Source: Paraburkholderia aspalathi (GTDB lineage Bacteria; Pseudomonadota; Gammaproteobacteria; Burkholderiales; Burkholderiaceae). Taken from it: 64,000 nt of DNA. Under the pieces are notes generated by a model. That model was not told where the DNA came from. It searched no databases and saw nothing but the letters and a program-made list of their open reading frames with translations. Made by a program: the position numbers and the translations under genes. Position 1 is the first letter of the stretch. The number at the start of each line of letters is the position of its first letter. Below, piece after piece: positions 26,023 to 34,642 of the stretch. The stretch lies in contig NZ_FPBH01000035.1 in NCBI RefSeq assembly GCF_900116445.1, positions 1 to 64,000 on the forward strand. Reading direction: 5' to 3'.

Positions 26023-27423
26023 ATGAACAAGGATTCCGCCCAGACCGCACTGCTCTGGATCGTCGCCGCCGGTTTTTTCATGCAGTCGCTTGACACGACC
26101 ATCGTCAACACCGCGTTGCCGTCGATTGCGAACAGCCTGCACGTCGCGCCCCTCGCCATGCAGCCGATCGTGGTTGCCTACACGCTGACCATGGCGATGC
26201 TCACCCCCGCATCGGGCTGGCTCGCCGACCGCTTCGGCACGCGGCGCGTCTATTTCGTGGCGATTCTGATATTCGTGCTCGGATCGATCTGCTGCGCGAG
26301 CGCGCATACGCTCGGCCAACTGGTGATGGCGCGGGTCCTGCAAGGACTGGGCGGCTCGATGCTTCTGCCAATCGGAAGGCTCGCAGTCCTGCGCAGCGTC
26401 TCGAGCGAGCAATACGTGTCGGCGCTCGCGTTCATTTCGATTGCCGGCCAGCTGGGGCCGATTGCCGGTCCGACGCTCGGCGGCTGGTTCGTCGAGGCCA
26501 TCACGTGGCACTGGATCTTTCTGATCAACGTGCCGATCGGCGCGATCGGTCTCTACGCAGTGCAGCGGTTTTTGCCGGCGCATGGCGAAACCCAGGCGCC
26601 GCCGTTCGACTTCGTTGGTTGCGGGCTGCTGTCCCTGTGCATGATCGCGTTTTCGCTCGCCGTCGAGGCGCCGGTCGCGACGCATCGCGCGGCATGGTCG
26701 GCGGGTCTCTTCGCGCTCGCGGTGGTCAGCGCGCTCGCCTACATTCCGCACGCAAAGCGCCGCGACAATCCACTCTTCAAACTCTCGCTCTTTAGCGAAC
26801 CGAACTTCAGCGTCGGTCTGATCGGCAACCTGGTGTGCCGCATCGGCTCGAGCGCCGTACCGTTTCTCGTGCCGCTGCTGCTGCAATTGCAACTCGGCTA
26901 CACACCGCTGCATTCCGGCCTGATGATGCTGCCTGCCGCACTTGCCGGCACCCTCACCAAACGCTGGATTGCGCCGCTCGTGCGCCGCTATGGCTATGAC
27001 ACGTTCCTGCTCGTCAACACGATCATCGTGGGGTCGGCGATCGTTGCGTTTGCATTGATTACGCGGGGTACGCCTCTCATCGTCGAGATCGTGATTCTGG
27101 CGGTGTTCGGCGGCGCCAACTCCATGCAATTCGCGGCGATGAACAGCGTCACGCTCAAAGGCCTCTCGCATGAAGATGCCGGCAGCGGCAACAGCCTTTT
27201 TTCGATGGTGCAGATGCTGGCGATCGGCTTGGGTGTCTCGATCGGCGGCGGCCTGGTAAATCTCTTCTCGGCACAATGGGGATCGGCGGCGCTCGGGTTC
27301 CGCCTGAGCTTCGTGTGCGTGGGCGTCATCACGCTGGTGTCCGCATGGGTGTTTCGGCATCTCGACGAAGCGCCCGTCACGCGCGACGTGCGTCGCCAGG
27401 CGACCCAGGGCGCGGGGCGTTGA
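26023..27423 (+). CDS. DHA2-family MFS transporter (MdtD-like)
   Basis: 466 residues. Motif D1 (FFMQSLDTTIVNTALPSIAN), motif A (GWLADRFGTRRVYF) and motif C (GPIAGPTLGGWFVE) of 14-helix drug:proton antiporters. The ATG at 26023 is taken over TTG 26017. It is a single pump gene divergent from a LysR regulator, a common layout for inducible efflux. It ends 4 bases from the stop of the convergent SDR gene. Confidence 0.87.
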   Translation: MNKDSAQTALLWIVAAGFFMQSLDTTIVNTALPSIANSLHVAPLAMQPIVVAYTLTMAMLTPASGWLADRFGTRRVYFVAILIFVLGSICCASAHTLGQLVMARVLQGLGGSMLLPIGRLAVLRSVSSEQYVSALAFISIAGQLGPIAGPTLGGWFVEAITWHWIFLINVPIGAIGLYAVQRFLPAHGETQAPPFDFVGCGLLSLCMIAFSLAVEAPVATHRAAWSAGLFALAVVSALAYIPHAKRRDNPLFKLSLFSEPNFSVGLIGNLVCRIGSSAVPFLVPLLLQLQLGYTPLHSGLMMLPAALAGTLTKRWIAPLVRRYGYDTFLLVNTIIVGSAIVAFALITRGTPLIVEIVILAVFGGANSMQFAAMNSVTLKGLSHEDAGSGNSLFSMVQMLAIGLGVSIGGGLVNLFSAQWGSAALGFRLSFVCVGVITLVSAWVFRHLDEAPVTRDVRRQATQGAGR

Positions 27424-27426
27424 ATC

Positions 27427-28200
27427 TCAGTCCGGCAAACGGATGCCGGAAAATCCCTCGCACGCTTCGAGCAAGCGCTCTTGCACCGCGACGTCTTGGA
27501 CCGCCGGATGCGTCTCGCGCGGCTTCTTATGATAGAAGTACGCGCCGCTGACGGTGGCCGACGGTTCATCGCTGGCAGCGAGCCACACCTGGGTTTTCGG
27601 CGCCGCTTGCAGATCGTCCGGCGCGCCTGCTCCGCCCATTTTCGTCGCCACCCAACCGGGTTCCAGTGCGTTCGACAATACCGCCGGCCAGCGGCGCGCG
27701 ATCGCAAACGCCAGCAGCGCGTCATGCAGTTTCGAATCGGAATAGGCCGCTGTGCCCCGCCATGGCCGCCGGTCCCATGCCAGATCGTCGAGGCTCGCGT
27801 CGCCGCTTCGATGCAGGCCTGAGCTGAGATACACGAGCCGCTTCGGCTTCCTGATCAGCGCGGTCAAGATGTAGGGGGCCAGCGTGTTGACCGCGAACAC
27901 GTGCGGCAGGCCGTCCACGGTGGCAATCCGGCGCGGCTCCTGGTAACCGACCGCCGCGTTATGGATCACCGCGTCGAAGCGGCCGAGTGTGTTGACCTGC
28001 TCCGCCAGCGCGATTGTCGCTGCAATGCTCGACAGATCGCCTGTTAAAGCAGTTTCCGCCTCCGGTACGGCCTTCAACGCTTCCTCGGCACGCGCCGCAT
28101 TGCGTGCATGCACAACCACTTGATGACCGGCGTCGACGAGCAGACGCGCGGCCATCTGGCCAAGACCGTCGGCGGAACCGGTGATAAAAACTCGCGACAT
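27427..28200 (-). CDS. Short-chain dehydrogenase/reductase
   Basis: 257 residues, Rossmann fold. TGSADGLG (residues 7-14) is the dinucleotide loop, NAAVG the structural motif, and the Ser-Tyr-Lys set is seen as YLSSG and YSDSK. The end is Rossmann-typical for NAD(P)H oxidoreductases of unknown substrate. Divergent from a LysR gene across 251 bases, so it is probably that regulator's target. GGAG lies 9 nt before the ATG. Confidence 0.88.
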   Translation of the reverse strand: MSRVFITGSADGLGQMAARLLVDAGHQVVVHARNAARAEEALKAVPEAETALTGDLSSIAATIALAEQVNTLGRFDAVIHNAAVGYQEPRRIATVDGLPHVFAVNTLAPYILTALIRKPKRLVYLSSGLHRSGDASLDDLAWDRRPWRGTAAYSDSKLHDALLAFAIARRWPAVLSNALEPGWVATKMGGAGAPDDLQAAPKTQVWLAASDEPSATVSGAYFYHKKPRETHPAVQDVAVQERLLEACEGFSGIRLPD

Positions 28201-28451
28201 GATGGTGCACTCCGTTGATCAGTCATCTATGCCTGACGCATAGTGAGAACCGCGTTCCATCGTGCGGCAGGCGAACCCGTGCAGATTAGCGCCAAACGAG
28301 TGCCTGACGCGATAGCGCGGCTGTCATTCCACTCATGACGCCGTGTCATTGATTGACCCGGACAGGTGGCGTTTCCCGGCGTCGTCGCGTGAATTCAAAC
28401 AGTATTTCGCGATAGCATGTCATGCATTAATACGTAACAAGGGAATATCAC

Positions 28452-29381
28452 ATGCCATTTGACGAGCGCATGCTGAACGGCATGGGCGTGCTGACGGCGA
28501 TTGTCGACTGCGGCAGTTTTGCGGCGGCAGGCGAAGCACTCGACATGTCGCAATCCGGCGTTAGCCGTTCGGTTGCACGGCTCGAAGCACGCCTCGGCAT
28601 CCGGCTATTCGACCGCACCACCCGCTCGGTTACGCTGACTGACGAAGGCCGGCGCTTCTACGAACAGATCGTGCCGCTGCTCGGCGGACTCGAAGAAGCC
28701 GCGGCTTCGGCAGCGCAGGGCGCCACGGCGGTGCGCGGACGTTTGCGCGTGAACATGGACCCGTTCTTTTCGCGCCTCGTGCTGGGGCCGAGGCTCGGCG
28801 GCTTCGTCGACAAGCATGCCGATCTGCATCTCGAGTTGATCACACGAGACCAGTTAGGCGATATGGTGGCCGACGGTTTCGATCTTGCGATCCGTTTCGG
28901 CGACCCGCCGGTTTCGTCGCTCATTGCGCGCAAGCTGCTCGACACACGGGTTCTGACCGTCGCCGCGCCCTCGTATCTGAAGAAACACGGTCATCCGGCA
29001 AGCCCGGCCGAACTCGAAAGCGGCAAGCACGCATGCATCAAGTTTCGTGATCCGCTAACGGGTTACCCGTTCAGTTGGGAGTTTCATCGCGGACGCAAGA
29101 AGACGACGATTACGCCGCAAGGCCGCCTGACCGTGAACGACGTCGGCACCTTGCATAGCGTATGCGCTGCCGGCCAGGGCGTCGCGCAGATTCTCGCGTT
29201 CGGCGCCGAGTCATTGTTCGCCAACGGCAAACTGGTCGAACTGTTTCCCGACTGGAGCGACGAAGTTTATCCGCTGTATGCGCTCTATCCTTCGCGTCAT
29301 CATCCGCCGGCCAAGGTGCGGGCATTCTTCGACTTCATCGTTTCGCTGACTGGCGGCCCGACACGCGAAACGGCCGCTTGA
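28452..29381 (+). CDS. LysR-family regulator divergent from the SDR gene
   Basis: 309 residues. HTH: MGVLTAIVDCGSFAAAGEAL and MSQSGVSRSVARLEARLG; the effector-binding domain is of the CrgA/DsdC-like group that acts on small aldehyde/quinone-related genes in other bacteria. The neighbouring divergent SDR is its likely target. AAGGGAATATCAC lies just before the ATG. Confidence 0.9.
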   Translation: MPFDERMLNGMGVLTAIVDCGSFAAAGEALDMSQSGVSRSVARLEARLGIRLFDRTTRSVTLTDEGRRFYEQIVPLLGGLEEAAASAAQGATAVRGRLRVNMDPFFSRLVLGPRLGGFVDKHADLHLELITRDQLGDMVADGFDLAIRFGDPPVSSLIARKLLDTRVLTVAAPSYLKKHGHPASPAELESGKHACIKFRDPLTGYPFSWEFHRGRKKTTITPQGRLTVNDVGTLHSVCAAGQGVAQILAFGAESLFANGKLVELFPDWSDEVYPLYALYPSRHHPPAKVRAFFDFIVSLTGGPTRETAA

Positions 29382-29561
29382 GTGACGGCCTGGCGAGTGT
29401 GACGTCTCGCCGACAGCCATCGAGCGGCATCCGTGCGTTTATCGGCATGGAGTGTATCGGCGTGGAAAGCGCGACTTCGCATCTTGTACGGTAGCGTGCA
29501 GACACAATCTCACGATGCGCGCAGGCTATGTGAAGGCACTCACTGCCCGTACGGAAAAACT

Positions 29562-29804
29562 ATGTCGAACTACCCATTTGAGAGCGAGCTCGCCCATCTC
29601 GAACAGATTATTCCCTTTCTCATGACTGCTCCGCCCTTGGGCCTGCCCTACTGGCGACGCCGGATTCTCGCCTTGTCTCCGCCTGAAGGACGTCTGCCGG
29701 CTGGCAGTGCCCAACGTATCGGCAGGTTAATGGACGTATTCGAAGAGATCGAGCGCAAGGCATCACCGGACGCAGCGTCTGCAGCAAGGACAACGGCACG
29801 CTAG
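29562..29804 (+). CDS. Small hypothetical protein, 80 aa
   Basis: ATG 29562 to TAG 29804. Soluble; contains PFLMTAPPLGLPYWRRRI, a Pro/aromatic-rich turn, and a helical tail (SAQRIGRLMDVFEEIERKA). The GAAAAAC before the start is a weak ribosome site. Codon use is like the neighbours'. I recognise no family with certainty. Confidence 0.55.
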   Translation: MSNYPFESELAHLEQIIPFLMTAPPLGLPYWRRRILALSPPEGRLPAGSAQRIGRLMDVFEEIERKASPDAASAARTTAR

Positions 29805-29868
29805 CGCGCTGGACGGCGAACCGGATCAGCCCAGCCGTGCTCGCCCTCGCTTCGCCAGAGAGCGTTCG

Positions 29869-30585
29869 CTAGATCGCCTGCAATGCCGGCAACAGCCGGT
29901 CGAATTCGCGCTTGACCACCGCGTAGCATTCACACACGTGGACTTCCAGACCGGGCCGGTCCAGCACGGTGATATGGCCGTGGCTATAGCGGATCAAGCC
30001 GGCGTTCTGCAGTTTCAGCGCCGCCGCGGTAACACCCGAGCGACGCACGCCGAGCATATTGGCAATGAGCTCCTGAGTCATACGCAATTCGTTCGACGGC
30101 AAGCGGTCGATGCTAAGCAGCAGCCAGCGGCACAATTGTTGATCGATCGAATGATGGCGGTTGCATACCGCGGTCTGCGCCATCTGGGTAATGAGCGCCT
30201 GCGTATAGCGCAATAGAAGGCGCTGCATGGGGCCGCCGCGATTGAATTCGTCTTTCAGCATGCGCGCATTCAAGCGCCAGGCGCGGCCCGCGCTTTGCAC
30301 GATCGCGCGGCTCGGCGTGGTCTCGCCGCCCATGAACAGCGACACGCCGACAATGCCTTCATGGCCCACGATGGCGATTTCCGCCGAGGCGCCGTCTTCC
30401 ATCACATAGAGCAACGAAATAATCGACGTAGTGGGGAAAAAGACGTGTTCGAGCTGACCGCCGGATTCGTAGATCACCTCACCTAAGGGCAAATCGACTT
30501 CGACCAGATGCGGCTCGATGCGCGCCCACTCCAATTCGGGCAACACCGCTAACAGTTGATTCGCTTTTGGGTCACCCTTAAGCAT
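29869..30585 (-). CDS. Crp/Fnr-family transcriptional regulator
   Basis: 238 residues. N-terminal cyclic-nucleotide-type beta barrel (PLGEVIYESGGQLEHVFFPT, then the cap region AIVGHEGIVGVSLFMGGE). C-terminal winged HTH (MTQELIANMLGVRRSGVTAAALKLQ). It lacks the Fnr cysteines, so it does not bind a 4Fe-4S cluster by that route. The signal is unknown. Start ATG 30585 with AAGGAG 7 nt upstream; the longer frame to 30768 is unsupported. Confidence 0.88.
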   Translation of the reverse strand: MLKGDPKANQLLAVLPELEWARIEPHLVEVDLPLGEVIYESGGQLEHVFFPTTSIISLLYVMEDGASAEIAIVGHEGIVGVSLFMGGETTPSRAIVQSAGRAWRLNARMLKDEFNRGGPMQRLLLRYTQALITQMAQTAVCNRHHSIDQQLCRWLLLSIDRLPSNELRMTQELIANMLGVRRSGVTAAALKLQNAGLIRYSHGHITVLDRPGLEVHVCECYAVVKREFDRLLPALQAI

Positions 30586-30772
30586 CGGTGGCTCCTTGCT
30601 GGGTTCCGGACGCGCCAGCGGCGCGGCTACGCATTGATCTGCGGAAACGGCGTAAGCACGCGTTCCGCTGCAACGGCGATTATGAACCGCGCTCAGGACG
30701 CGCGGAATCGGGTAAAGCGCCCGCTTCGCTGCGGCCGTGAGCGTCAACGGCTTCAACGCACACGGCACAAAT

Positions 30773-30801
30773 AGAAAAACCGGCTCGACGCCGGTTATTT
30801 T
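30773..30801 (-). terminator. Intrinsic terminator after the 80-aa gene at 30814
   Basis: Minus strand: AACCGGC (30796-30790), 5-nt loop, GCCGGTT (30784-30778), then a T run (30779-30775). Confidence 0.75.
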
Positions 30802-30813
30802 CGTTCCGAATGC

Positions 30814-31056
30814 CTACAGAGCGATGGGTTTCTTTTTGAGTATCAAGGGTCGGCGCGTTTCCATCAGCGTGCGTTTCGCACCGAGCCACTTCGTCACGTG
30901 CTTGACCCATTGCTTCGGCGCGGTTTCAATGCCCTCGGCCTGCTGAGGCTCGTTTGCCGTGGGTGCGGCCGTTTTTTCGCTTTCGGCAAGGCGCTCTGCT
31001 TCGCGCCGGCGTTTGCTGTCGGCAATTTCTTCTAGATTGACCTGGTCATCATCCAT
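30814..31056 (-). CDS. Small hydrophilic hypothetical protein, 80 aa
   Basis: ATG 31056 with GGGAG upstream. The N-terminal half is very acidic/charged (MDDDQVNLEEIADSKRRREAERLAE), with a likely helix; the end is basic (RRPLILKKKPIAL). No recognised domain. It ends at a good intrinsic terminator. Longer read-through to 31134 is not supported. Confidence 0.6.
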   Translation of the reverse strand: MDDDQVNLEEIADSKRRREAERLAESEKTAAPTANEPQQAEGIETAPKQWVKHVTKWLGAKRTLMETRRPLILKKKPIAL

Positions 31057-31173
31057 GCTGGAACTCCCGCGACAAAGCACGACGAGGCGCCGGTGGGCGC
31101 CACGCTGCTTCGGCTGTGGAACAAGGCGGCGCACGGCAGGTCCGGTTGGACCTACCGCGCCGCGCTCGCTGTA

Positions 31174-31425
31174 TCAAGAAATCGTGTAGCGGTTTTGCGG
31201 ACCGCCGACATACAGACCGCGAGCAAGCGTGAGAATTTGCTCGCGATGACGGTCAAAGGCTGCCAATACTGCCGGCTCGTCGGAGCCTGCGCTCGGGCTC
31301 AGATTCGAAATGACCGAATTATTGACAGTGAAGGCGATTTCGCGCGCATTGTCATAGCCCCAGAAATTGACACAATGACGGAAGGCGTCATAGCTGCGGC
31401 TTGGGTTCGGGAAGTTGAGGGACAT
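31174..31425 (-). CDS. DUF1488-family small protein
   Basis: 83 residues. The N-terminus MSLNFPNPSRSYDAFRHCVNF with W and YDNAREIAF after it matches the DUF1488 pattern (short proteins of Proteobacteria, function unknown). GGGAG lies 7 nt before the ATG. Confidence 0.78.
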   Translation of the reverse strand: MSLNFPNPSRSYDAFRHCVNFWGYDNAREIAFTVNNSVISNLSPSAGSDEPAVLAAFDRHREQILTLARGLYVGGPQNRYTIS

Positions 31426-31561
31426 TTCACGCTCCCGTGGTGTTTTCCTTCTTCACGGTGCGCTGAATATGGGGCGCGGTCAAGGTGTTGTTTGTAAGTG
31501 TGAATGTTTATCGGGTCCATGCCTTGCTGTTCTGTAGGTGTTCTCACACCAGGAGCATGCA

Positions 31562-31741
31562 ATGAGCGAAACCAAAGAACACAAAGGCGCCAAACCTGCC
31601 GACATCGAACATCCGCAGCCCGCCACCCATAGCGACAACGAAAAGAGCAAGCTGCCCGAACGCCACGACGAAGGGCGCGATCAGTCGCCGGCGGACCGCC
31701 CAGGAAAAAAACCCGGCGAAGGCGAACCGTCAGTAAGCTAA
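31562..31741 (+). CDS. Small disordered hydrophilic protein, 59 aa
   Basis: ATG 31562, with AGGAG 7 nt upstream. Nearly all residues are polar or Pro/Gly (for example PERHDEGRDQSPADRPGKKP), so it is probably unfolded. No Cys, no aromatic apart from a few His. Short proteins of this type are common in Burkholderiales; role unknown. A 9-bp inverted repeat lies 35 to 67 bases after its stop. Confidence 0.6.
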   Translation: MSETKEHKGAKPADIEHPQPATHSDNEKSKLPERHDEGRDQSPADRPGKKPGEGEPSVS

Positions 31742-31775
31742 ATTATTAACCGCTAGCCCAACGCCTAGCCCAAGC

Positions 31776-31808
31776 GGCTTTGCTGCGTTTTTTGCATCAA
31801 AGCCGCAT
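31776..31808 (+). terminator. Possible terminator after the 59-aa gene
   Basis: GCGGCTTTG and CAAAGCCGC form a perfect 9-bp stem around a 15-nt loop that contains six T. There is no long U tract after the stem, so termination is uncertain. Confidence 0.4.
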
Positions 31809-31892
31809 AAATTCTCCCCTTCGAACCGCTTTCACAGCGCGGACATTTCTTCCGATTTATTACGGATTATTTTTTCCCTGCAATGGACTATT

Positions 31893-31908
31893 TTGCTGCA
31901 TGCAGCAA
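31893..31908. promoter_or_regulatory. 16-bp perfect palindrome upstream of the glycosyltransferase
   Basis: TTGCTGCATGCAGCAA, about 57 bases before the GTG start of the gene at 31965, in an AT-rich stretch. Position and symmetry suit an operator. Confidence 0.3.
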
Positions 31909-31964
31909 TGTGTGCGCAAAGCGAACCGGCTGCCGCCCCTTAACAGATAAGAACGGAGACGCCC

Positions 31965-33053
31965 GTGTTCACCTTCTCCACTCCTACGTCCCGCCCTTCC
32001 CGCTCCTCTCCCAAGGTTTCCATTTGCCTACCCACCTGCAATCGGCCTGAGTTGATCGTCGAGTGCATCGATTCGTGCCTCGCGCAGACGTATGGCAATC
32101 TGGAGATTGTGATCGGCGACGATTCAAAGGACGAACGCACCAAGCAGTTGATCGCGCAGCGCTACCCATACGAGGCGCGCATCCGCTATGTGAAGAACCA
32201 GCCGGCACTCGGCCAGGCGCGCAACGTCGCGAGCCTGTTCGCGCGCGCACGCGGCGACAAGATCCTGCTGATTCACGACGACGACCTGCTCACCACCGAC
32301 GGCGTCGAAAAGCTGGTGTCACTATGGAAGCTTCATCCACAGCTCGAAGTGGCCTTTGCCGATCAGTATGAGGCCGACCACACCGGCGCCATCGACTTTG
32401 AAGGCAGTGCACGCCTGAATACCGCGTTTCGACGCACTCGGGAAGCTGAAGGCTTGCAGACTTTGCCGGGCAGAACCGGGCTGATCCAGATGTTCCCGAA
32501 CAACGGCTGGATGGCGAACGCGGATCTCGTCAAACGGATCGGCTATAGCGACCAGTACGGCATGTGCTGCGATTTCGTGTTCGGCACCGAGCTCTGTCTC
32601 GCGGCGCGCGAGGTGTTCTATCTGCACGAATACGTGTCGGTGTATCGGAAGACCGCGACCTCGATCTCGCACAGCACGCGCGGCACGACGGTTGCCGCGA
32701 CCGTGAGTGCGTATGCGTTCGTCAAGGCGCTGAAACTGCCTGCGCAATTGGAGCCGTCACGCAAGCTGGCGTTGCGCCGTCTCGCGCCGATCGTCGTCTC
32801 GGTTCATGCGAAGAATCGCCAGGCAATGCCGGGATTGAAGATCGCGTTCACGCATCTCTTCGCCTACAACTATGGTTTCAGCACGCGGCTCTATTACCAC
32901 CTGCTCATCCTCTCACGTGCGGCCGTGAGCATACGGCAGCGCGCGGCGGTGGCCGCGGTGGTCGCGGCAGCGCCGGCTGTCATTGCGGAGCCGGCCGCCG
33001 CTGTGACGGAGCTCGTCACGGACCTCGTGACGGATCGATCCGAAATGATCTGA
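31965..33053 (+). CDS. Glycosyltransferase family 2
   Basis: 362 residues. GT-A N-terminal domain: VSICLPTCNRPELIVECIDS, then the metal motif LIHDDDLLTTDG (DDD). The last 60 residues are Ala/Val-rich. No membrane helix of the synthase type, so probably cytosolic. GTG start at 31965 with GGAGA upstream. It is isolated: no other wall or capsule genes nearby, so the acceptor is unknown. Confidence 0.83.
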   Translation: MFTFSTPTSRPSRSSPKVSICLPTCNRPELIVECIDSCLAQTYGNLEIVIGDDSKDERTKQLIAQRYPYEARIRYVKNQPALGQARNVASLFARARGDKILLIHDDDLLTTDGVEKLVSLWKLHPQLEVAFADQYEADHTGAIDFEGSARLNTAFRRTREAEGLQTLPGRTGLIQMFPNNGWMANADLVKRIGYSDQYGMCCDFVFGTELCLAAREVFYLHEYVSVYRKTATSISHSTRGTTVAATVSAYAFVKALKLPAQLEPSRKLALRRLAPIVVSVHAKNRQAMPGLKIAFTHLFAYNYGFSTRLYYHLLILSRAAVSIRQRAAVAAVVAAAPAVIAEPAAAVTELVTDLVTDRSEMI

Positions 33054-33082
33054 CGCAGCCGCAGTTGGAAGCGGCTGTCCGG

Positions 33083-33808
33083 TCAGTCGCCGGACAATGC
33101 CTGGGTGGCGGCCGGTGCGCGCGGCAGCACGATGCGCTTGCGCCGCGTCAACGCATAAGTCGCGATGCGGTCAAGCGCCGTGCACAACACCAGATAGATG
33201 AAGCCGACGAACAAAAAGATCTGCGCGGGATACACCATCAGCCGGTTGCTGACCTGCGTCGCGACGAACGACAACTCGCCGACGCCGACGATATACGCAA
33301 GCGAGGTGTCCTTCACCAGCGATACCCATTGATTCACGAACGACGGCGCCATGATGCGCATCGCCTGCGGCAGCGACACGTAGCGCAGTGTTTGCATCCG
33401 CGTGAGACCGAGCGAGAGCCCGGCTTGCCACTGACCCTCGCCGACAGCACGAATGCCCGCGTGCACCGAGTGCGCGAGGTACGCGCCGCCGATCAGCGAG
33501 AGCGCGCAGACGACCGTTGCGAGCCCGGGCACATCGACATGGAAGACCATCGGCAGCAGGAAATACGTCCAGAAAATCAGCATCAGCACTGGAATCGCGC
33601 GGAAGAAGCCGATCACGAGCAGCAACGGCACACGGGCGATGCGCCCCGCCAACGCCAGCGCAATCCCACCCGCGACGCCGAGCACGGCCGATGCAAGCGC
33701 CGAACACAACGCGAGTACCAGCGTGAGCGCTGCGCCGCCGAGCGGTCCTTGTGGAAATGCGCCGACCAGCAGATACGGCAGGTTGTGGGCGAACAGTGTC
33801 CATGTCAT
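33083..33808 (-). CDS. gltK: Glutamate/aspartate-type ABC transporter permease
   Basis: 241 residues, HisM/GltK-type permease with about five helices. The EAA-like cytoplasmic loop is GLSLGLTRMQTLRYVSLPQA (residues about 145-165). It starts 2 bases after the gltJ stop, so they are an operon and form the heterodimeric channel. The ATP-binding subunit gene is not found next to it. Confidence 0.88.
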   Translation of the reverse strand: MTWTLFAHNLPYLLVGAFPQGPLGGAALTLVLALCSALASAVLGVAGGIALALAGRIARVPLLLVIGFFRAIPVLMLIFWTYFLLPMVFHVDVPGLATVVCALSLIGGAYLAHSVHAGIRAVGEGQWQAGLSLGLTRMQTLRYVSLPQAMRIMAPSFVNQWVSLVKDTSLAYIVGVGELSFVATQVSNRLMVYPAQIFLFVGFIYLVLCTALDRIATYALTRRKRIVLPRAPAATQALSGD

Positions 33809-33810
33809 GT

Positions 33811-34536
33811 TCAGCGCCTCGCGAATGAGCGGTCGCGCGCATGCGCCACCGTATGCGAGACGGCTTCGATCAACGCGATGGCGGCAATATACAACACGGT
33901 AGCTACACCGAACGCCTCGAAAGTCTTGAAGCTCTCTGTCTCGACCTGACGCGACGCGTACGACAGTTCGGCCAGACCGATTGCCATGGTCAGCGATGAA
34001 TTTTTCACGAGGTTCATGTATTGACCGAAAAGCGGCGGCAGCGAAATGCGCACCGCTTGCGGCAAAACGACGTAGCGGAACGCCTGCAATGGCGTGAGAC
34101 CAAGCGCCGCGGCCGCGGCATGCTGACCATTCGGCACGCCGCGCAAGCCCGCCTGGAACTCTTCGGCGATGAAAGCCGCCGTATAGCACGTAAGCCCGAG
34201 CCATCCGGCGACAAACTCGAACGATGGCCAGCGCAACGCGTACACGCCGAGGTGCACGCCATGCGGCGTATTCAACCATTGCATCAACGCGTCAGGCATC
34301 AGCGTGGCCGCGCCGAAGTACCAGAAGAACAGTTGCACCAGCAACGGCGTGTTGCGAAACACCAGCACATAGGTGGCCGTTGCGCGACGCAGCCAGCCAT
34401 ACCGCGCATGACGCGCGATCGCCAGCACGAAGCCGGACACCGTGGCCGCGAGCGCCACCGTCAACGCGAGACCGACGGTGACACCGAAGCCTTGCCACAG
34501 CCACATCAGATACTTTGGAGCGAGCCACGCTTGCAT
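33811..34536 (-). CDS. gltJ: Glutamate/aspartate-type ABC transporter permease
   Basis: 241 residues, paired with gltK. The helical pattern and the segment LGLTPLQAFRYVVLPQAVRISLPPLF (in pieces) are the coupling loop. It follows the binding protein gene by 106 bases, in which a perfect 11-bp hairpin sits. Start ATG 34536 with AGGTT upstream; the frame to 34608 is unsupported. Confidence 0.87.
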   Translation of the reverse strand: MQAWLAPKYLMWLWQGFGVTVGLALTVALAATVSGFVLAIARHARYGWLRRATATYVLVFRNTPLLVQLFFWYFGAATLMPDALMQWLNTPHGVHLGVYALRWPSFEFVAGWLGLTCYTAAFIAEEFQAGLRGVPNGQHAAAAALGLTPLQAFRYVVLPQAVRISLPPLFGQYMNLVKNSSLTMAIGLAELSYASRQVETESFKTFEAFGVATVLYIAAIALIEAVSHTVAHARDRSFARR

Positions 34537-34579
34537 CTTTGAACCTGCTTCCTGAAACCTGCTTCTTTCGAAAATACCG

Positions 34580-34604
34580 ACGGGCACGTTGCCAACGTGC
34601 CCGT
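34580..34604 (-). terminator. Perfect 11-bp hairpin between gltI and gltJ
   Basis: ACGGGCACGTT, 3-nt loop, AACGTGCCCGT (34580-34604). A short T run follows on the minus strand (GGTATTTTC). Such hairpins keep the binding protein more abundant than the permeases by stabilising its message or ending part of transcription. Confidence 0.6.
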
Positions 34605-34642
34605 TCATTGCCGGGTGCCTGGGTGCTACAGCGACACAGCGA

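Noticed and set aside
25876-27360. Minus-strand frame (494 codons) opposite the second MFS gene
   Set aside because: Same pattern as other mirror frames; no homology I can recognise.
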